From Saccharicrinis fermentans DSM 9555 = JCM 21142 (GTDB lineage: Bacteria > Bacteroidota > Bacteroidia > Bacteroidales > Marinilabiliaceae): 64,000 bases of DNA. Shown piece after piece: positions 45,876 through 53,962 of the stretch. The translations under genes were made by a program, and so were the position numbers. Positions within the stretch are counted from its first letter, which is position 1, and the number at the start of each line of letters is the position of its first letter. The notes beneath the pieces were generated by a model. That model did not search any database, was not told where the DNA came from, and saw nothing but the letters and a program-made list of their open reading frames with translations. The stretch spans positions 380,425 through 444,424 of the forward strand of contig NZ_KI912107.1 of NCBI RefSeq assembly GCF_000517085.1, written 5' to 3'.

Positions 45876-48188
45876 ATGATGCGAAAATTAGTAACGATGT
45901 TATTGTGCTGTGTTAGTCTGTTAACAAATGCACAAGATGTAAATAGTAACAAAATGTTCAATCTTTTGGCGAAGTTTACTGTAAAACCCGAATTTATTTC
46001 TGGATTTAAGGAAGCTTGTATACATAGTGTATATGAATCTAGAAAAGAAGCTGGTAATATTGAAATGAAGCTTTATGCTGATGATAATAAGGACAATGTA
46101 TTTTATGTGTATTCGCGATGGGATAACAGAGGTGCTTACGAGTATCATAAAACGCTTCCTCATTCTAAAAATATGGCAAAAGTAGCGAAGGCAACTTTGC
46201 TTACACTTCCAGAAATAATGACGTTAGGACTTACACAACCTGTTACGGTTCGGGGTACTAAACAAGTAAATACAGATGATCAGGAAGAAACCTTGTTCTT
46301 TATTTTCAAAATAAAAGATGGTTATCGCGACAAAATTATTAAAAGGTTCCAAACCCATGTAGAAAAATCGCGCACCGAAGCTGGCAATTTGCTTTTTGAG
46401 TTTTATACCATCGATGGCGACGAAAATACCTTTGTGGTGTACGAAAACTGGAGAAACAAATCGGTTTTATTCGATGTGCATTTAAAAACGCCCTACTCAG
46501 AAGAAACCGGCGCCTTAATGAACGAAGCCATGGTTGGCGAGATGGGACAATACATGAATTTTGTTACCGAGCTTGTTTCCAATACTTCTGAAGCTATTAC
46601 TAAAAAGTGGGAAGCTAAAGGTTTTCAATTTCCTGAGTCGATTGTAGCCGATCCAACCAGCGATTGGATTTATGTTTCTAATATCGTGAGCAGAGAAGCG
46701 CCCGGCTATATTAGTCGTATTTCTAAAAATGGGAAAGTCGTTGATTATAATTGGATTGGTGGTTTAAATCAGCCTTGCGGTTTGGCCATTTTTGATGATA
46801 AACTTTATGTAGGTGATCAGGATAAGGTTCATATTATCGACATAGAAAAGGCTCAGGTTATAAGAAGTTTATCTTTCGTAGGAGCTTTAAGTTTCAATGA
46901 TGTAGCTATTGGTAAAAATGGCAAGGTTTTTATTTCTGACCTTATGAGTGGACGTATTTTTACTATCATAAACAATAAGTTAGAAGTTTGGATTGAGAAT
47001 GCCGAATTTTCTCATCCCAATGGATTGTATGTTGACAATGGAAATTTGATAGTTGCAGATTTAGGCGATAAGTTAAATCCCGACGCATCACCACAAACAC
47101 CAGGTTCGGTTTATAAAGTAAATATGGCTGATAAGAGTGTCGAAATCATTAAGTCGGGTTTTCATCTTGGTGGACTTGATGGCGTGACAAAGGTTGGCGA
47201 TAAATATATTGTTACCAATAATTCAGGAGGAGAGCTTTATGCCGTTTCCGACAAGGAGCGTATGTTGTTGGGCACTTTAGGACGAGGAATTGCTGATTTA
47301 TGTGCTGAAGGAAATACTATTTATGTTCCAAATTTTACAGGAACGGTGAATTCATTTACTGTGAAATCTGAAAATAAAACAATGGAAAAGAAAGGAAGCT
47401 TTGAGCTTATTGATTTGGGTGAGGTAAAACTACATGCCTACAAAACTAATGATATGATGAACGACTATGTGCTTATCCTTGAAAAAGAAGGAAAAGCTGT
47501 GATGATTGAATCACCTGCATTCTGGGATAACTTTGATGAGCTAAGAGTTTATCTGGCTGATAATAAGATAAAGGTGGATGCTATATTTCCATCGTATCAT
47601 CCACTTGGTGCATCTTTTATCAATACAAATGAATTGGCTGATATGGATGTGTATTTTACACAGCATGTACTGGATTATTGGAAGAGTGGGTTTGGAGCAG
47701 TTATGAAAGCAGGTATTCCTAAAGCTTTTGGAGATAAGGTTGATACTTCTATGTATAAACCAACAGTAGTTCTGAAAGAGGGTGAAACTGAAGTTGCAGG
47801 AATAAAAATGGTAATCACAAAATCGTATGATGGTTTCGATATTGAAATTCCTGAAATCAATGCGGTATATGTGCATATTTTGGGTCATGATACGCATTCC
47901 GAAATTTTGGGACACGAACATCTTGAAAGCAGCATCAAAAATTTCAAAAAATATTTAGCGAAGGGCTACACTAATTATTTAAGTTCACATTATAAGCCAG
48001 AAACCAAAGCAGATATGCAAACAAAACTAGCTTATTTAAAAGAGATGAAGAAAATAGTTTCCATATCGCATACTGCTGAAGAATTTACCCAAGCTATGTA
48101 TGAAGCGTTTCCTAATTATAAAGAGGGTTATTTACCAGCAACAACCCGATCGTTTTTTACTCAAGAACCGCAAGGGGACAAACATTAA
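45876..48188 (+). CDS. ABM-ABM-beta-propeller-MBL-like fusion protein
   Basis: From ATG 45876 (770 residues) there is a signal peptide (LLCCVSLLTNA). Residues about 28-125 and 128-225 are two antibiotic-biosynthesis-monooxygenase (ABM) ferredoxin-like domains (EAGNIEMKLYADDNKDNVFY; EAGNLLFEFYTIDGDENTFV). Residues 240-490 form an SMP-30/NHL-type propeller (GGLNQPCGLAIFDDKLYVGD; FSHPNGLYVDNGNLIVADLG). Residues 500-745 resemble a metallo-beta-lactamase fold (NDYVLILEKEGKAVMIESPA) without the HxHxDH metal motif. ABM domains handle quinones or reactive carbonyls, which fits control by the divergent HxlR regulator. The whole combination is unusual; its chemistry is unknown. Confidence 0.75.
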   Translation: MMRKLVTMLLCCVSLLTNAQDVNSNKMFNLLAKFTVKPEFISGFKEACIHSVYESRKEAGNIEMKLYADDNKDNVFYVYSRWDNRGAYEYHKTLPHSKNMAKVAKATLLTLPEIMTLGLTQPVTVRGTKQVNTDDQEETLFFIFKIKDGYRDKIIKRFQTHVEKSRTEAGNLLFEFYTIDGDENTFVVYENWRNKSVLFDVHLKTPYSEETGALMNEAMVGEMGQYMNFVTELVSNTSEAITKKWEAKGFQFPESIVADPTSDWIYVSNIVSREAPGYISRISKNGKVVDYNWIGGLNQPCGLAIFDDKLYVGDQDKVHIIDIEKAQVIRSLSFVGALSFNDVAIGKNGKVFISDLMSGRIFTIINNKLEVWIENAEFSHPNGLYVDNGNLIVADLGDKLNPDASPQTPGSVYKVNMADKSVEIIKSGFHLGGLDGVTKVGDKYIVTNNSGGELYAVSDKERMLLGTLGRGIADLCAEGNTIYVPNFTGTVNSFTVKSENKTMEKKGSFELIDLGEVKLHAYKTNDMMNDYVLILEKEGKAVMIESPAFWDNFDELRVYLADNKIKVDAIFPSYHPLGASFINTNELADMDVYFTQHVLDYWKSGFGAVMKAGIPKAFGDKVDTSMYKPTVVLKEGETEVAGIKMVITKSYDGFDIEIPEINAVYVHILGHDTHSEILGHEHLESSIKNFKKYLAKGYTNYLSSHYKPETKADMQTKLAYLKEMKKIVSISHTAEEFTQAMYEAFPNYKEGYLPATTRSFFTQEPQGDKH

Positions 48189-48219
48189 AAGAAACATTAT
48201 AACATTAATATTTACAATT

Positions 48220-48384
48220 ATGACAAAAAAAATTAGCAGGTACCCTGTACCACAGTTGAACGAATTACCGGAAGATGTACAGGCAATACTAAACGGTGCA
48301 AAAGAAAAGTTTGGTTTTGTACCCAATGTAGTAAAAGCGCTTTCGCATCCTCGTATTGATTGCAAGGTTAGTAAACCCTATTAA
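48220..48384 (+). pseudogene. AhpD/carboxymuconolactone decarboxylase-like gene, truncated
   Basis: The frame begins with the N-terminus of AhpD-like peroxidase-related proteins (YPVPQLNELPEDVQAILNGA, then EKFGFVPNVVKALSHP) but breaks after 54 residues at CKVSKPY. The conserved CxxC catalytic centre and the rest of the protein (normally about 190 residues) are absent. It lies 31 bp after the fusion gene, so an intact copy would have been the second gene of that operon. The break marks the boundary of the mobile region that follows. Confidence 0.75.
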
Positions 48385-48562
48385 TAATACACATGCAAAT
48401 ATATTGGATGATAGATAAATTTAAGTTGTTGGATGAACGTTTTCAGTAAGTATAGTAGCGGAAAATTTAGTCCAACATACTTGTTCATAAATAACTACTG
48501 GCGGGGTAGAGCAGAGAAATAAAAAACAATTTGAAACAAACATTTAATGAAGACTACTATCA

Positions 48563-49696
48563 ATGAAAAAACTATCAAGTTTAATATTAATATGCCTGAT
48601 TGGTGTGTCGGTTTTGGGGCAGGATACTAATGTAATTAGAAAGACAGGGAGTGTCGGGATAGGTACTTTAAGTCCAACTGTAGAATTGGATGTTAGAGGA
48701 ATAATCAATTCAGAGAAATTTCAAATTAGTCCACCTAGTAGTGGATCATGGTTTAATATTTTTTCTGCTAATGGAAGCAATCGTTTAGATTTTAATAGGG
48801 TTCTTAATGGTGACATTCCATTGATGAGTATTTTGACCAATGGGAATGTTGGTATTGGTAAAACAACACCAAGCTCTAAACTTGAAGTAAGGGCTGAAGC
48901 GGAGGATAGATCAATTCTAACGATAGGTTCGAATGTAATCAGCCAGTCAATTGGTCGAAAGCTTTCAATTGAACTTAGAGATAAGGATTCGGATTCGTAT
49001 CCAAATAAGCTTGATAGAGTTATCAGGTTCGGTAGCATTACTGAAGGATCCTGGGGTGATAATAAATCATTTTTTATTGAGACAAATGGTCAACAAAGAT
49101 TTAAGATACGGTACGATGGCAACGTCGGCATCGGCACCACCACCCCCGACTATAAACTCGACGTCTGCGGCACCATCCGCGCCAAAGAACTAAAAGTAGA
49201 AGAGTTTACTTGCTCGAATGCCTCCTTTAACGGCACCCTAGCCTCCAATCAAATCACCGTCACCACCAACGGCCAAACTGCCGATTTGGTCTTCGAAGAA
49301 GACTACGAATTACGCGACTTGCAAGAAGTAGAATACTTTATCCAAACCAACAAACACCTGCCCGATATCCCCAGTGCTGCGGCCATGGAAGAAAATGGAG
49401 TGAACCTGGCCGAGATGAATAAGCTGTTGTTGCAGAAGGTGGAGGAGTTGACGTTATATACTATTCAGAAGGAGAAGGAGGTTCAAGAACTCAAAGAAAA
49501 AGGGGAAAGGCAAGAGGAAAAAGTATCAAGTTTAAAGTCACAAGTTACAAGTTTGGAAGAAGCACGGAGGGCGGAGTTTGTTGACCGGGAGAAGTTGGAG
49601 GCGGAAGTGAAGAATTTAAAGGAAGTTCATAAAAATACAGTTGAGACATTAGAAGAACGTTTAGCCAAAATAGAAGCATTACTCATATCAAAGTAA
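48563..49696 (+). CDS. Secreted tail-fibre-like repeat protein with C-terminal coiled coil
   Basis: The 377-residue protein has a signal peptide (cut after VLG) and repeated GSVGIGTLSPTVELDV, GNVGIGKTTPSSKLEV and GNVGIGTTTPDYKLDV motifs, typical of phage tail-fibre-like beta repeats in Bacteroidota secreted proteins. A conserved linker (NKHLPDIPSAAAMEENG) leads to a long coiled coil (about 285-375). The codon use is mosaic: from about 49110 to 49350 the DNA becomes C-rich, unlike the AT-rich flanks, a sign of recombination or gene conversion with another family member. IS256 is inserted immediately after its stop codon, which lies in the target duplication. Confidence 0.8.
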   Translation: MKKLSSLILICLIGVSVLGQDTNVIRKTGSVGIGTLSPTVELDVRGIINSEKFQISPPSSGSWFNIFSANGSNRLDFNRVLNGDIPLMSILTNGNVGIGKTTPSSKLEVRAEAEDRSILTIGSNVISQSIGRKLSIELRDKDSDSYPNKLDRVIRFGSITEGSWGDNKSFFIETNGQQRFKIRYDGNVGIGTTTPDYKLDVCGTIRAKELKVEEFTCSNASFNGTLASNQITVTTNGQTADLVFEEDYELRDLQEVEYFIQTNKHLPDIPSAAAMEENGVNLAEMNKLLLQKVEELTLYTIQKEKEVQELKEKGERQEEKVSSLKSQVTSLEEARRAEFVDREKLEAEVKNLKEVHKNTVETLEERLAKIEALLISK

Positions 49697-49754
49697 AAAG
49701 TGAGACTGTAAACTCAACTCTGTCCATAATTTAAAAATTATATTTTTGAGGATT

Positions 49755-50978
49755 ATGGAAAAAAAAGAATTGAACCCCGAGTATATCGCTATGCGTGATA
49801 TGGCACTCGAACAGTTAAAGAGCGGTAAATCCCTGACGGGTAAGGGTGGAGTTTTTGCACCCATTATAAAGGAGTTTTTGGAGAGCGCTTTGGAGGCCGA
49901 GATGGACGAGCATTTGACCTCCGAGCGGCGCTCCCAGGGCAATAAGCGCAACGGCAAGGGTAACAAAACGGTTAGATCCGAAGGCGGTAGTGTGGACATT
50001 GAACCGCCCTATGACCGCCACGGGGATTTTGAGCCCGAAATAGTAAAGAAGCGGCAGACCGTTTTGGCAGACAGCCTTGCCCCCAAGATTATTAGCCTTT
50101 ACGGCAAGGGTATGAGCCTACGTGACATCGGAGCATATATCCGGGACATGTACGACGTTGAGGTTTCCCCAACCGTTTTGAGCAACATTACCGACAGGGT
50201 GATCCCACAGGTCAAGGAGTGGCAGAACCGACCCCTAGACGATGTTTACCCCATTGTTTGGATGGATGCTATGCACTACAAGGTAAGGGACGGGGGAAGG
50301 GTAGTATCGCGCGCCGTATACAATATTTTGGCTATCAACAAAAGCGGCAGGAAGGAACTCATAGGGATGTACATTTCCGAAAGCGAGGGCGCTAACTTCT
50401 GGCTGTCGGTATTGACAGACCTAAAGAGCCGCGGAGTAAAGGATATCCTGATTGCCTGTACGGATAATCTGACGGGTTTTTCACAGGCGATATTAAGCAT
50501 ATTCCCCGATACAGAAATTCAAAAGTGCGTGATACACCAAATTCGGAATTCGCTCAAATACGTGGTCTCCAAAGACCAGAAAGAATTTATGAAGGACTTG
50601 AAAAAAGTGTACCAAGCCCCAACCAAGTCACAAGCCGAGAGCGAGCTGATTAACCTAGAAGTAACGTGGGGCAAAAAGTACCCCGTGGTGCTGCGCTCGT
50701 GGAACGACAACTGGGAGGAGCTGTCCGCTTACTTTAAATATGACGCCCCCATTAGGAAGCTGATTTATACCACAAACGCCGTCGAAGGCTTCCACAGGCA
50801 GGTTCGCAAGGTAACCAAGACCAAGGGTGCGTTTTCCAGCGACATGGCTTTGATGAAACTCATTTATCTGGCCACCGAAAACATATCGAAAAAGTGGACT
50901 CAACCCATACAGAACTGGGCATTGACAGCCCAGCAGCTTTGTATCATGTTTGAGGGGAGGTTTGTTATCAATCTGTGA
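49755..50978 (+). CDS. IS256-family transposase
   Basis: The 407-residue mutator-type transposase looks intact. It has the N-terminal DNA-binding region (KGGVFAPIIKEFLESALEAE) and the DDE core (VYPIVWMDAMHYKVRDGGRV with the first Asp; ILIACTDNLTGFSQAILSIF with the second; KLIYTTNAVEGFHRQVRKVT with the Glu). The ATG at 49755 is preferred over a TTG at 49746. Its GC-richer codon use differs from the local AT-rich genes, fitting recent arrival. Confidence 0.93.
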   Translation: MEKKELNPEYIAMRDMALEQLKSGKSLTGKGGVFAPIIKEFLESALEAEMDEHLTSERRSQGNKRNGKGNKTVRSEGGSVDIEPPYDRHGDFEPEIVKKRQTVLADSLAPKIISLYGKGMSLRDIGAYIRDMYDVEVSPTVLSNITDRVIPQVKEWQNRPLDDVYPIVWMDAMHYKVRDGGRVVSRAVYNILAINKSGRKELIGMYISESEGANFWLSVLTDLKSRGVKDILIACTDNLTGFSQAILSIFPDTEIQKCVIHQIRNSLKYVVSKDQKEFMKDLKKVYQAPTKSQAESELINLEVTWGKKYPVVLRSWNDNWEELSAYFKYDAPIRKLIYTTNAVEGFHRQVRKVTKTKGAFSSDMALMKLIYLATENISKKWTQPIQNWALTAQQLCIMFEGRFVINL

Positions 50979-51012
50979 GCACACACCAAATTATAAAAGC
51001 GAAGGTAGGTCC

Positions 51013-51081
51013 GCTTATGAGTTCTGCCAAGGGTATATAAACGGCTTCGTACCTCAGCCGCCCTTGGCAAAAATCATAAGC
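51013..51081 (+). other. Long imperfect hairpin inside the 3' part of IS256
   Basis: Bases 51013-51033 pair with 51061-51081 over 21 bp with two mismatches (core GCCAAGGG / CCCTTGGC), and a 5-bp stem CGGCT/AGCCG sits inside the loop. It is downstream of the transposase and 97 bp from the right end. It could be a terminator-like block, an RNA element or an end-processing signal. Confidence 0.6.
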
Positions 51082-51275
51082 TCCCCGATGAAGCTTTTAG
51101 AAATTGGTTAAAAGAAAAATAATGAGTTAATTTGAAATCGTAAAAAAACAACAGGACAGAGTTCAGCTAACATTCCCTAAAAAGTGCCTTTCACTTTTCA
51201 TTTGACCTTTTACTATGAAGTGCTTCTCTCTGAAGGAAAGGTTGTGTGAGTATAAGCAATATGAAACAATTAATT

Positions 51276-51568
51276 CTAAGTACATGACAAAAGTTTTATA
51301 TATTCTTCTAAGTCCTTATTATTTGTGGGGTTATTTAAAGCGCATTCAATTCTAATAAATCCATATTTAAAGAAACTATATGCTCTTCTTTCATGCTTTT
51401 TATCCTGATAGGCTTAATATTTTCATGTTTATCAATTCCAGCAAGGTAAGCCCAAACAAAAGCAATAGCTAGTGCAGCTAAGAGCTTAGAAATTCGTTCT
51501 AAATCTGTTAGGTGAGTATCTTCTAGATTGAATCCGCTAGATTTCATAGCTTTAAACATATTATGCAA
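51276..51568 (-). pseudogene. IS4-family transposase C-terminal remnant
   Basis: The frame 51335-51568 encodes a typical IS4 C-terminal stretch ([20 protein letters not shown], then [20 protein letters not shown]). A one-base shift near the stop restores a likely ending ([19 protein letters not shown]) to a stop at 51276. The N-terminal two thirds, with the catalytic Asp residues, are absent upstream. It is a dead fragment. Confidence 0.75.
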
Positions 51569-51681
51569 AGCTTTACATAGTATGTTTTATCAAGAGTATA
51601 CGTTTATGCAAAGTGCATCCCAATATATTCTATAAACATCTGATATTCAGCATGAGCTTTTTATAAACGCTTTCCATTAAA

Positions 51682-51733
51682 TTATTGCTTATTACCCTTA
51701 GTGGTAATGTTGCCACGAACTAATAAGCAATAA
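51682..51733. repeat. Perfect 13-bp inverted repeat with inner hairpin
   Basis: TTATTGCTTATTA (51682-51694) is followed by its exact complement TAATAAGCAATAA (51721-51733). The 26-nt interval contains GTGG/CCAC, so the whole may fold as a two-part cruciform. There is no T-run and no flanking gene to terminate. It could be the joined ends of a lost insertion sequence, a recombination site or an operator. Confidence 0.6.
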
Positions 51734-52016
51734 GAATGGTAAAAACCAGACAATCAATGAAATAATAGTGTATTGTGTGCGCTATTTTGAGCGCAACTGT
51801 TACATCAGGCACAGGATAGTGCGGTACAAGTCAATGTGGAGAAGCGGGGTCTGTCACTACATGGAGGCATGTAGTATCACCAATTACACACGTAATGTAG
51901 TGGAGAATTTTATTCATGCCCGGATATCACCAAGTATAACCAAGACAGAGCGGGATTTCGCTAATTACTCTGATCAACATTTTATCATTACATTCACAAA
52001 CTTGTGTTTATTGGAT

Positions 52017-52214
52017 ATGGAGTCTAAAATAGCTGCTGAGAAAACACTCAATATTACAAACAAAATTACGAATGTTGCACCAAAGGCTATTTCTGCAATC
52101 GTTGATCCTTTAGAGAAGGGCGAGACTTTAGAGAATTTTATGGATTACCTGGCAGGTGATGAAAATAGAAAGTCATTCACAATTTCACAAATAAATACAC
52201 TTATAAATTCTTAA
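52017..52214 (+). CDS. Hypothetical 65-aa protein or gene remnant
   Basis: A longer frame starts at 51768, but its first 83 residues are Cys- and Arg-rich and not protein-like. The part from ATG 52017 has a natural composition, with helical segments (ESKIAAEKTLNITNKITNVA; ENFMDYLAGDENRKSFTISQ). It may be a short gene or the end of a broken one. It ends 2 bp before a fragment sharing 40 bases with 35904. No family recognised. Confidence 0.35.
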   Translation: MESKIAAEKTLNITNKITNVAPKAISAIVDPLEKGETLENFMDYLAGDENRKSFTISQINTLINS

Positions 52215-52216
52215 TC

Positions 52217-52282
52217 ATGAAACTATTTAAATATTTTTTAATTGTCAGCTTATTTAACCTGATTAATTCAACTTTGGATTGA
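52217..52282 (+). pseudogene. Truncated lipoprotein-like gene start (copy of 35904)
   Basis: The first 40 bases, from the ATG, equal those of 35904-35943; at about 52257 the sequence switches to the convergent intron-RT relic and stops after 21 codons. The natural end of this gene has been replaced. Confidence 0.5.
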
Positions 52283-52780
52283 TCTTTCTGGTTTCCTCCT
52301 TGAGTTTTGCTCTAAAGCTTTGCCATCGTTTCTTTGTTACAATTAATTGGTATTTATCCTTACTGCCTTTGCGGTAAATAGGCACAAAGCCCAAGCCCAG
52401 TATCTGAAAGTTCACAGGTCGTCTGATACCATTTTTCTCTTTGTTAATAGGGAGTTTTAACTTTTCCATCTCAGAATCTAATTCATGAAGAATAATATTC
52501 GAGAGTAATGGACTAATTGGGCTGCCTTGTGGAACACCCATCCTGCGTTTAATTAGTATGCCGTCTTGTTCGAGCGGAGCTCGCAGCCAACGACGAATTA
52601 AACACATGGTTTATTTACATTTAATTTTGCGGTACAACAACTGCAACAGTGTGGAATGATCTACTTTGTCAAAGAATTCTTTCAGGTCAAGTAAACGGTA
52701 TTTACCGCCTCCTTTAGGTATTTCCTTGTTCCCTGTTACGCTTCTTTGGAGCTAGAAAGGCTTGAATCCTTTTACCTCCG
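52263..52780 (-). pseudogene. Group II intron-type reverse transcriptase, degenerate
   Basis: The minus strand encodes a broken RT. An upstream part reads GGGKYRLLDLKEFFDKVDH, containing the RT motif with the first catalytic Asp position, then runs into a stop at KIKCK. The next part (52263-52607) reads LIRRWLRAPLEQDGILIKRR and MGVPQGSPISPLLSNIILHE, the RT GxPQGxPxSPxLSN motif. The catalytic YxDD block has been lost between SEMEKLKL and PINKEKNGIRRPVNF. With an in-frame stop, a deletion and no intron ends recognised, this is a dead maturase fragment. Confidence 0.8.
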
Positions 52781-52817
52781 CCTGGTTATGCTGGACCATG
52801 TTGACCCCCTTCCTAAA

Positions 52818-52893
52818 GCTCCGATGATAATTCTTCTTTCACAATTTATTTTATCCGTTTATATTTAACAGACCCAACTTTTGTGCGTGCTCC
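52818..52893. repeat. Dispersed repeat, copy 2 (partner at 3589-3690)
   Basis: Shares two long near-identical blocks with 3589-3690; a following segment (about 52895-52925) also matches 3298-3330 in part and can fold through GCC..GGC pairing. It lies just upstream of the RT relic in the RT's own orientation, so it may be intron leader or the end of another element. Confidence 0.55.
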
Positions 52894-53321
52894 GGTCTCT
52901 CGCCAACGCTGGCTCCGGGACTAATAAAGACTTACAAAACAAAAAGGCATAAAAATAGTCCTACAATCTGTTGATATTGTAGAGCTTGTCTTTTTTTCTG
53001 TCTTTCATTGATATTTTAATCAGCGGAGAGAGAGGGAACTGAAAATTTACTTTAAGTGCCCTATTCTCAATATTTTACGAATTCAATTTTTAAAGTCCTC
53101 TGTAAGTCCACCAAAATTGGCTAAAAAATGCCCGTTTCAAATGCGTTTTAATGAACTCATTTCCTTCCAAAAGGAGCAAAAAGGAACCGAACCTAAAAGA
53201 GGTTTTTTGTATCAAGAATTTTGATCAGAAAAGTTGACTTGGAAGATGAGAAACTAATCCAATAAAAAGTCCAGTTTTTTAACTAATAAACTGGACAAAT
53301 AATTCTATACTACAAAATAAT
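52894..53321. other. Intergenic region before hipBST
   Basis: No gene is supported. The sequence is AT-rich, with remnants similar to 3.3 kb at its left edge and nothing recognisable from about 52930 to the first hip operator at 53322. Confidence 0.4.
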
Positions 53322-53418
53322 TATACCTCATAGGGTATAAAAATGCTTATTTGTAAAAATTATATCATATCGGGTATAATATTAGAATAATTACTATATT
53401 TATACCCTAAATGGTATA
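53322..53418 (+). promoter_or_regulatory. Three 18-bp palindromic operators of the hip operon
   Basis: The sites TATACCTCATAGGGTATA (53322-53339), TATATCATATCGGGTATA (53361-53378) and TATACCCTAAATGGTATA (53401-53418) share the consensus TATACC-N6-GGTATA. They are spaced 39 and 40 bp apart, so they lie on nearly the same DNA face. The last one ends 3 bp before the hipB start codon. This is the pattern expected for cooperative HipB autorepression. Confidence 0.85.
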
Positions 53419-53421
53419 GAA

Positions 53422-53634
53422 ATGAAGGATCTTATTCAATTTGTGAAGCACCGAAGAAAACAGCTTGGTTTAACACAACAAGATTTAGCAGAGCGAGCTG
53501 GTGTTGGTTTGCGTTTTGTTCGAGATATGGAACAAGGTAAAGAATCTTTACGTATGGATAAAGTTAATGAAGTGTTGGCTCTATTCGGTCACGCATTGGC
53601 ACCTGTAGAATTAAAAATGATTGAAGATGAATAG
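53422..53634 (+). CDS. hipB: HipB-type antitoxin/repressor (HipBST system)
   Basis: The 70-residue protein is a single XRE helix-turn-helix: LIQFVKHRRKQLGLTQQDLA, then ERAGVGLRFVRDMEQGKES and the C-terminal VNEVLALFGHALAPVEL typical of HipB. It should dimerise, bind the operators directly in front of its gene and, with HipS/HipT, repress the operon. The next gene overlaps by 8 bp (ATGAATAG), so translation is coupled. Confidence 0.9.
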   Translation: MKDLIQFVKHRRKQLGLTQQDLAERAGVGLRFVRDMEQGKESLRMDKVNEVLALFGHALAPVELKMIEDE

Positions 53635-53962
53635 AAAAGGACAGGTGTTTTTTAAAGACTATTTGGCAGGAAGCATAGAAGAAACAGAAACAGGTTATCG
53701 ATTTACGTATACGAAAGAATACTTGGCAATGGAAGATTGTCAGCCCATCAGTAAAACATTGCCCGTTAATAATAAGGTATATACTTCAAATACGATGTTC
53801 CCTTTTTTTGATGGATTAATTCCTGAAGGTTGGTTATTAGATGTAGCTGTAGACAATTGGAAGTTAAAGACTAATGACCGAATGGGGTTACTTTTAGCTT
53901 GTTGTAAAGATTGTATTGGAGCAGTTTCTATTCTTCCATTTAAAGCAAATAATCATGAATAA
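53627..53962 (+). CDS. hipS: HipS, separate N-terminal HipA domain
   Basis: Starting at ATG 53627, the 111-residue protein equals the N-terminal subdomain of HipA (GQVFFKDYLAGSIEETETGY; the PFFDGLIPEGWLLDVAVDNW motif; RMGLLLACCKDCIGAVSILP). In tripartite HipBST systems this piece is a separate protein and acts as the antitoxin that neutralises the kinase. Its gene overlaps hipB by 8 bp and hipT by 8 bp, so the three proteins are made together in fixed ratio. Confidence 0.88.
   Translation: MNRKGQVFFKDYLAGSIEETETGYRFTYTKEYLAMEDCQPISKTLPVNNKVYTSNTMFPFFDGLIPEGWLLDVAVDNWKLKTNDRMGLLLACCKDCIGAVSILPFKANNHE

Larger units (their letters stand above)
49702..51177 (+). mobile_element. IS256-family insertion sequence with 8-bp duplication
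   Basis: The inverted repeats both end in the inner sequence ACTCTGTCC and align over 24 bp (left from 49702, right ending at 51177). The 8-bp target duplication TAAAAAGT is present at 49694-49701 and 51178-51185, the size expected for IS256. The 1476-bp element contains an intact transposase and a 3' hairpin at 51013-51081. The left duplication includes the stop codon of the tail-fibre-like gene. Confidence 0.93.

Noticed and set aside
51768-52016. N-terminal part of the 148-residue frame at 51768-52214
   Set aside because: It is rich in Cys, Arg and Tyr in an irregular way and crosses a short DNA hairpin (CTACATG/CATGTAG); only the part after 52017 looks coding.
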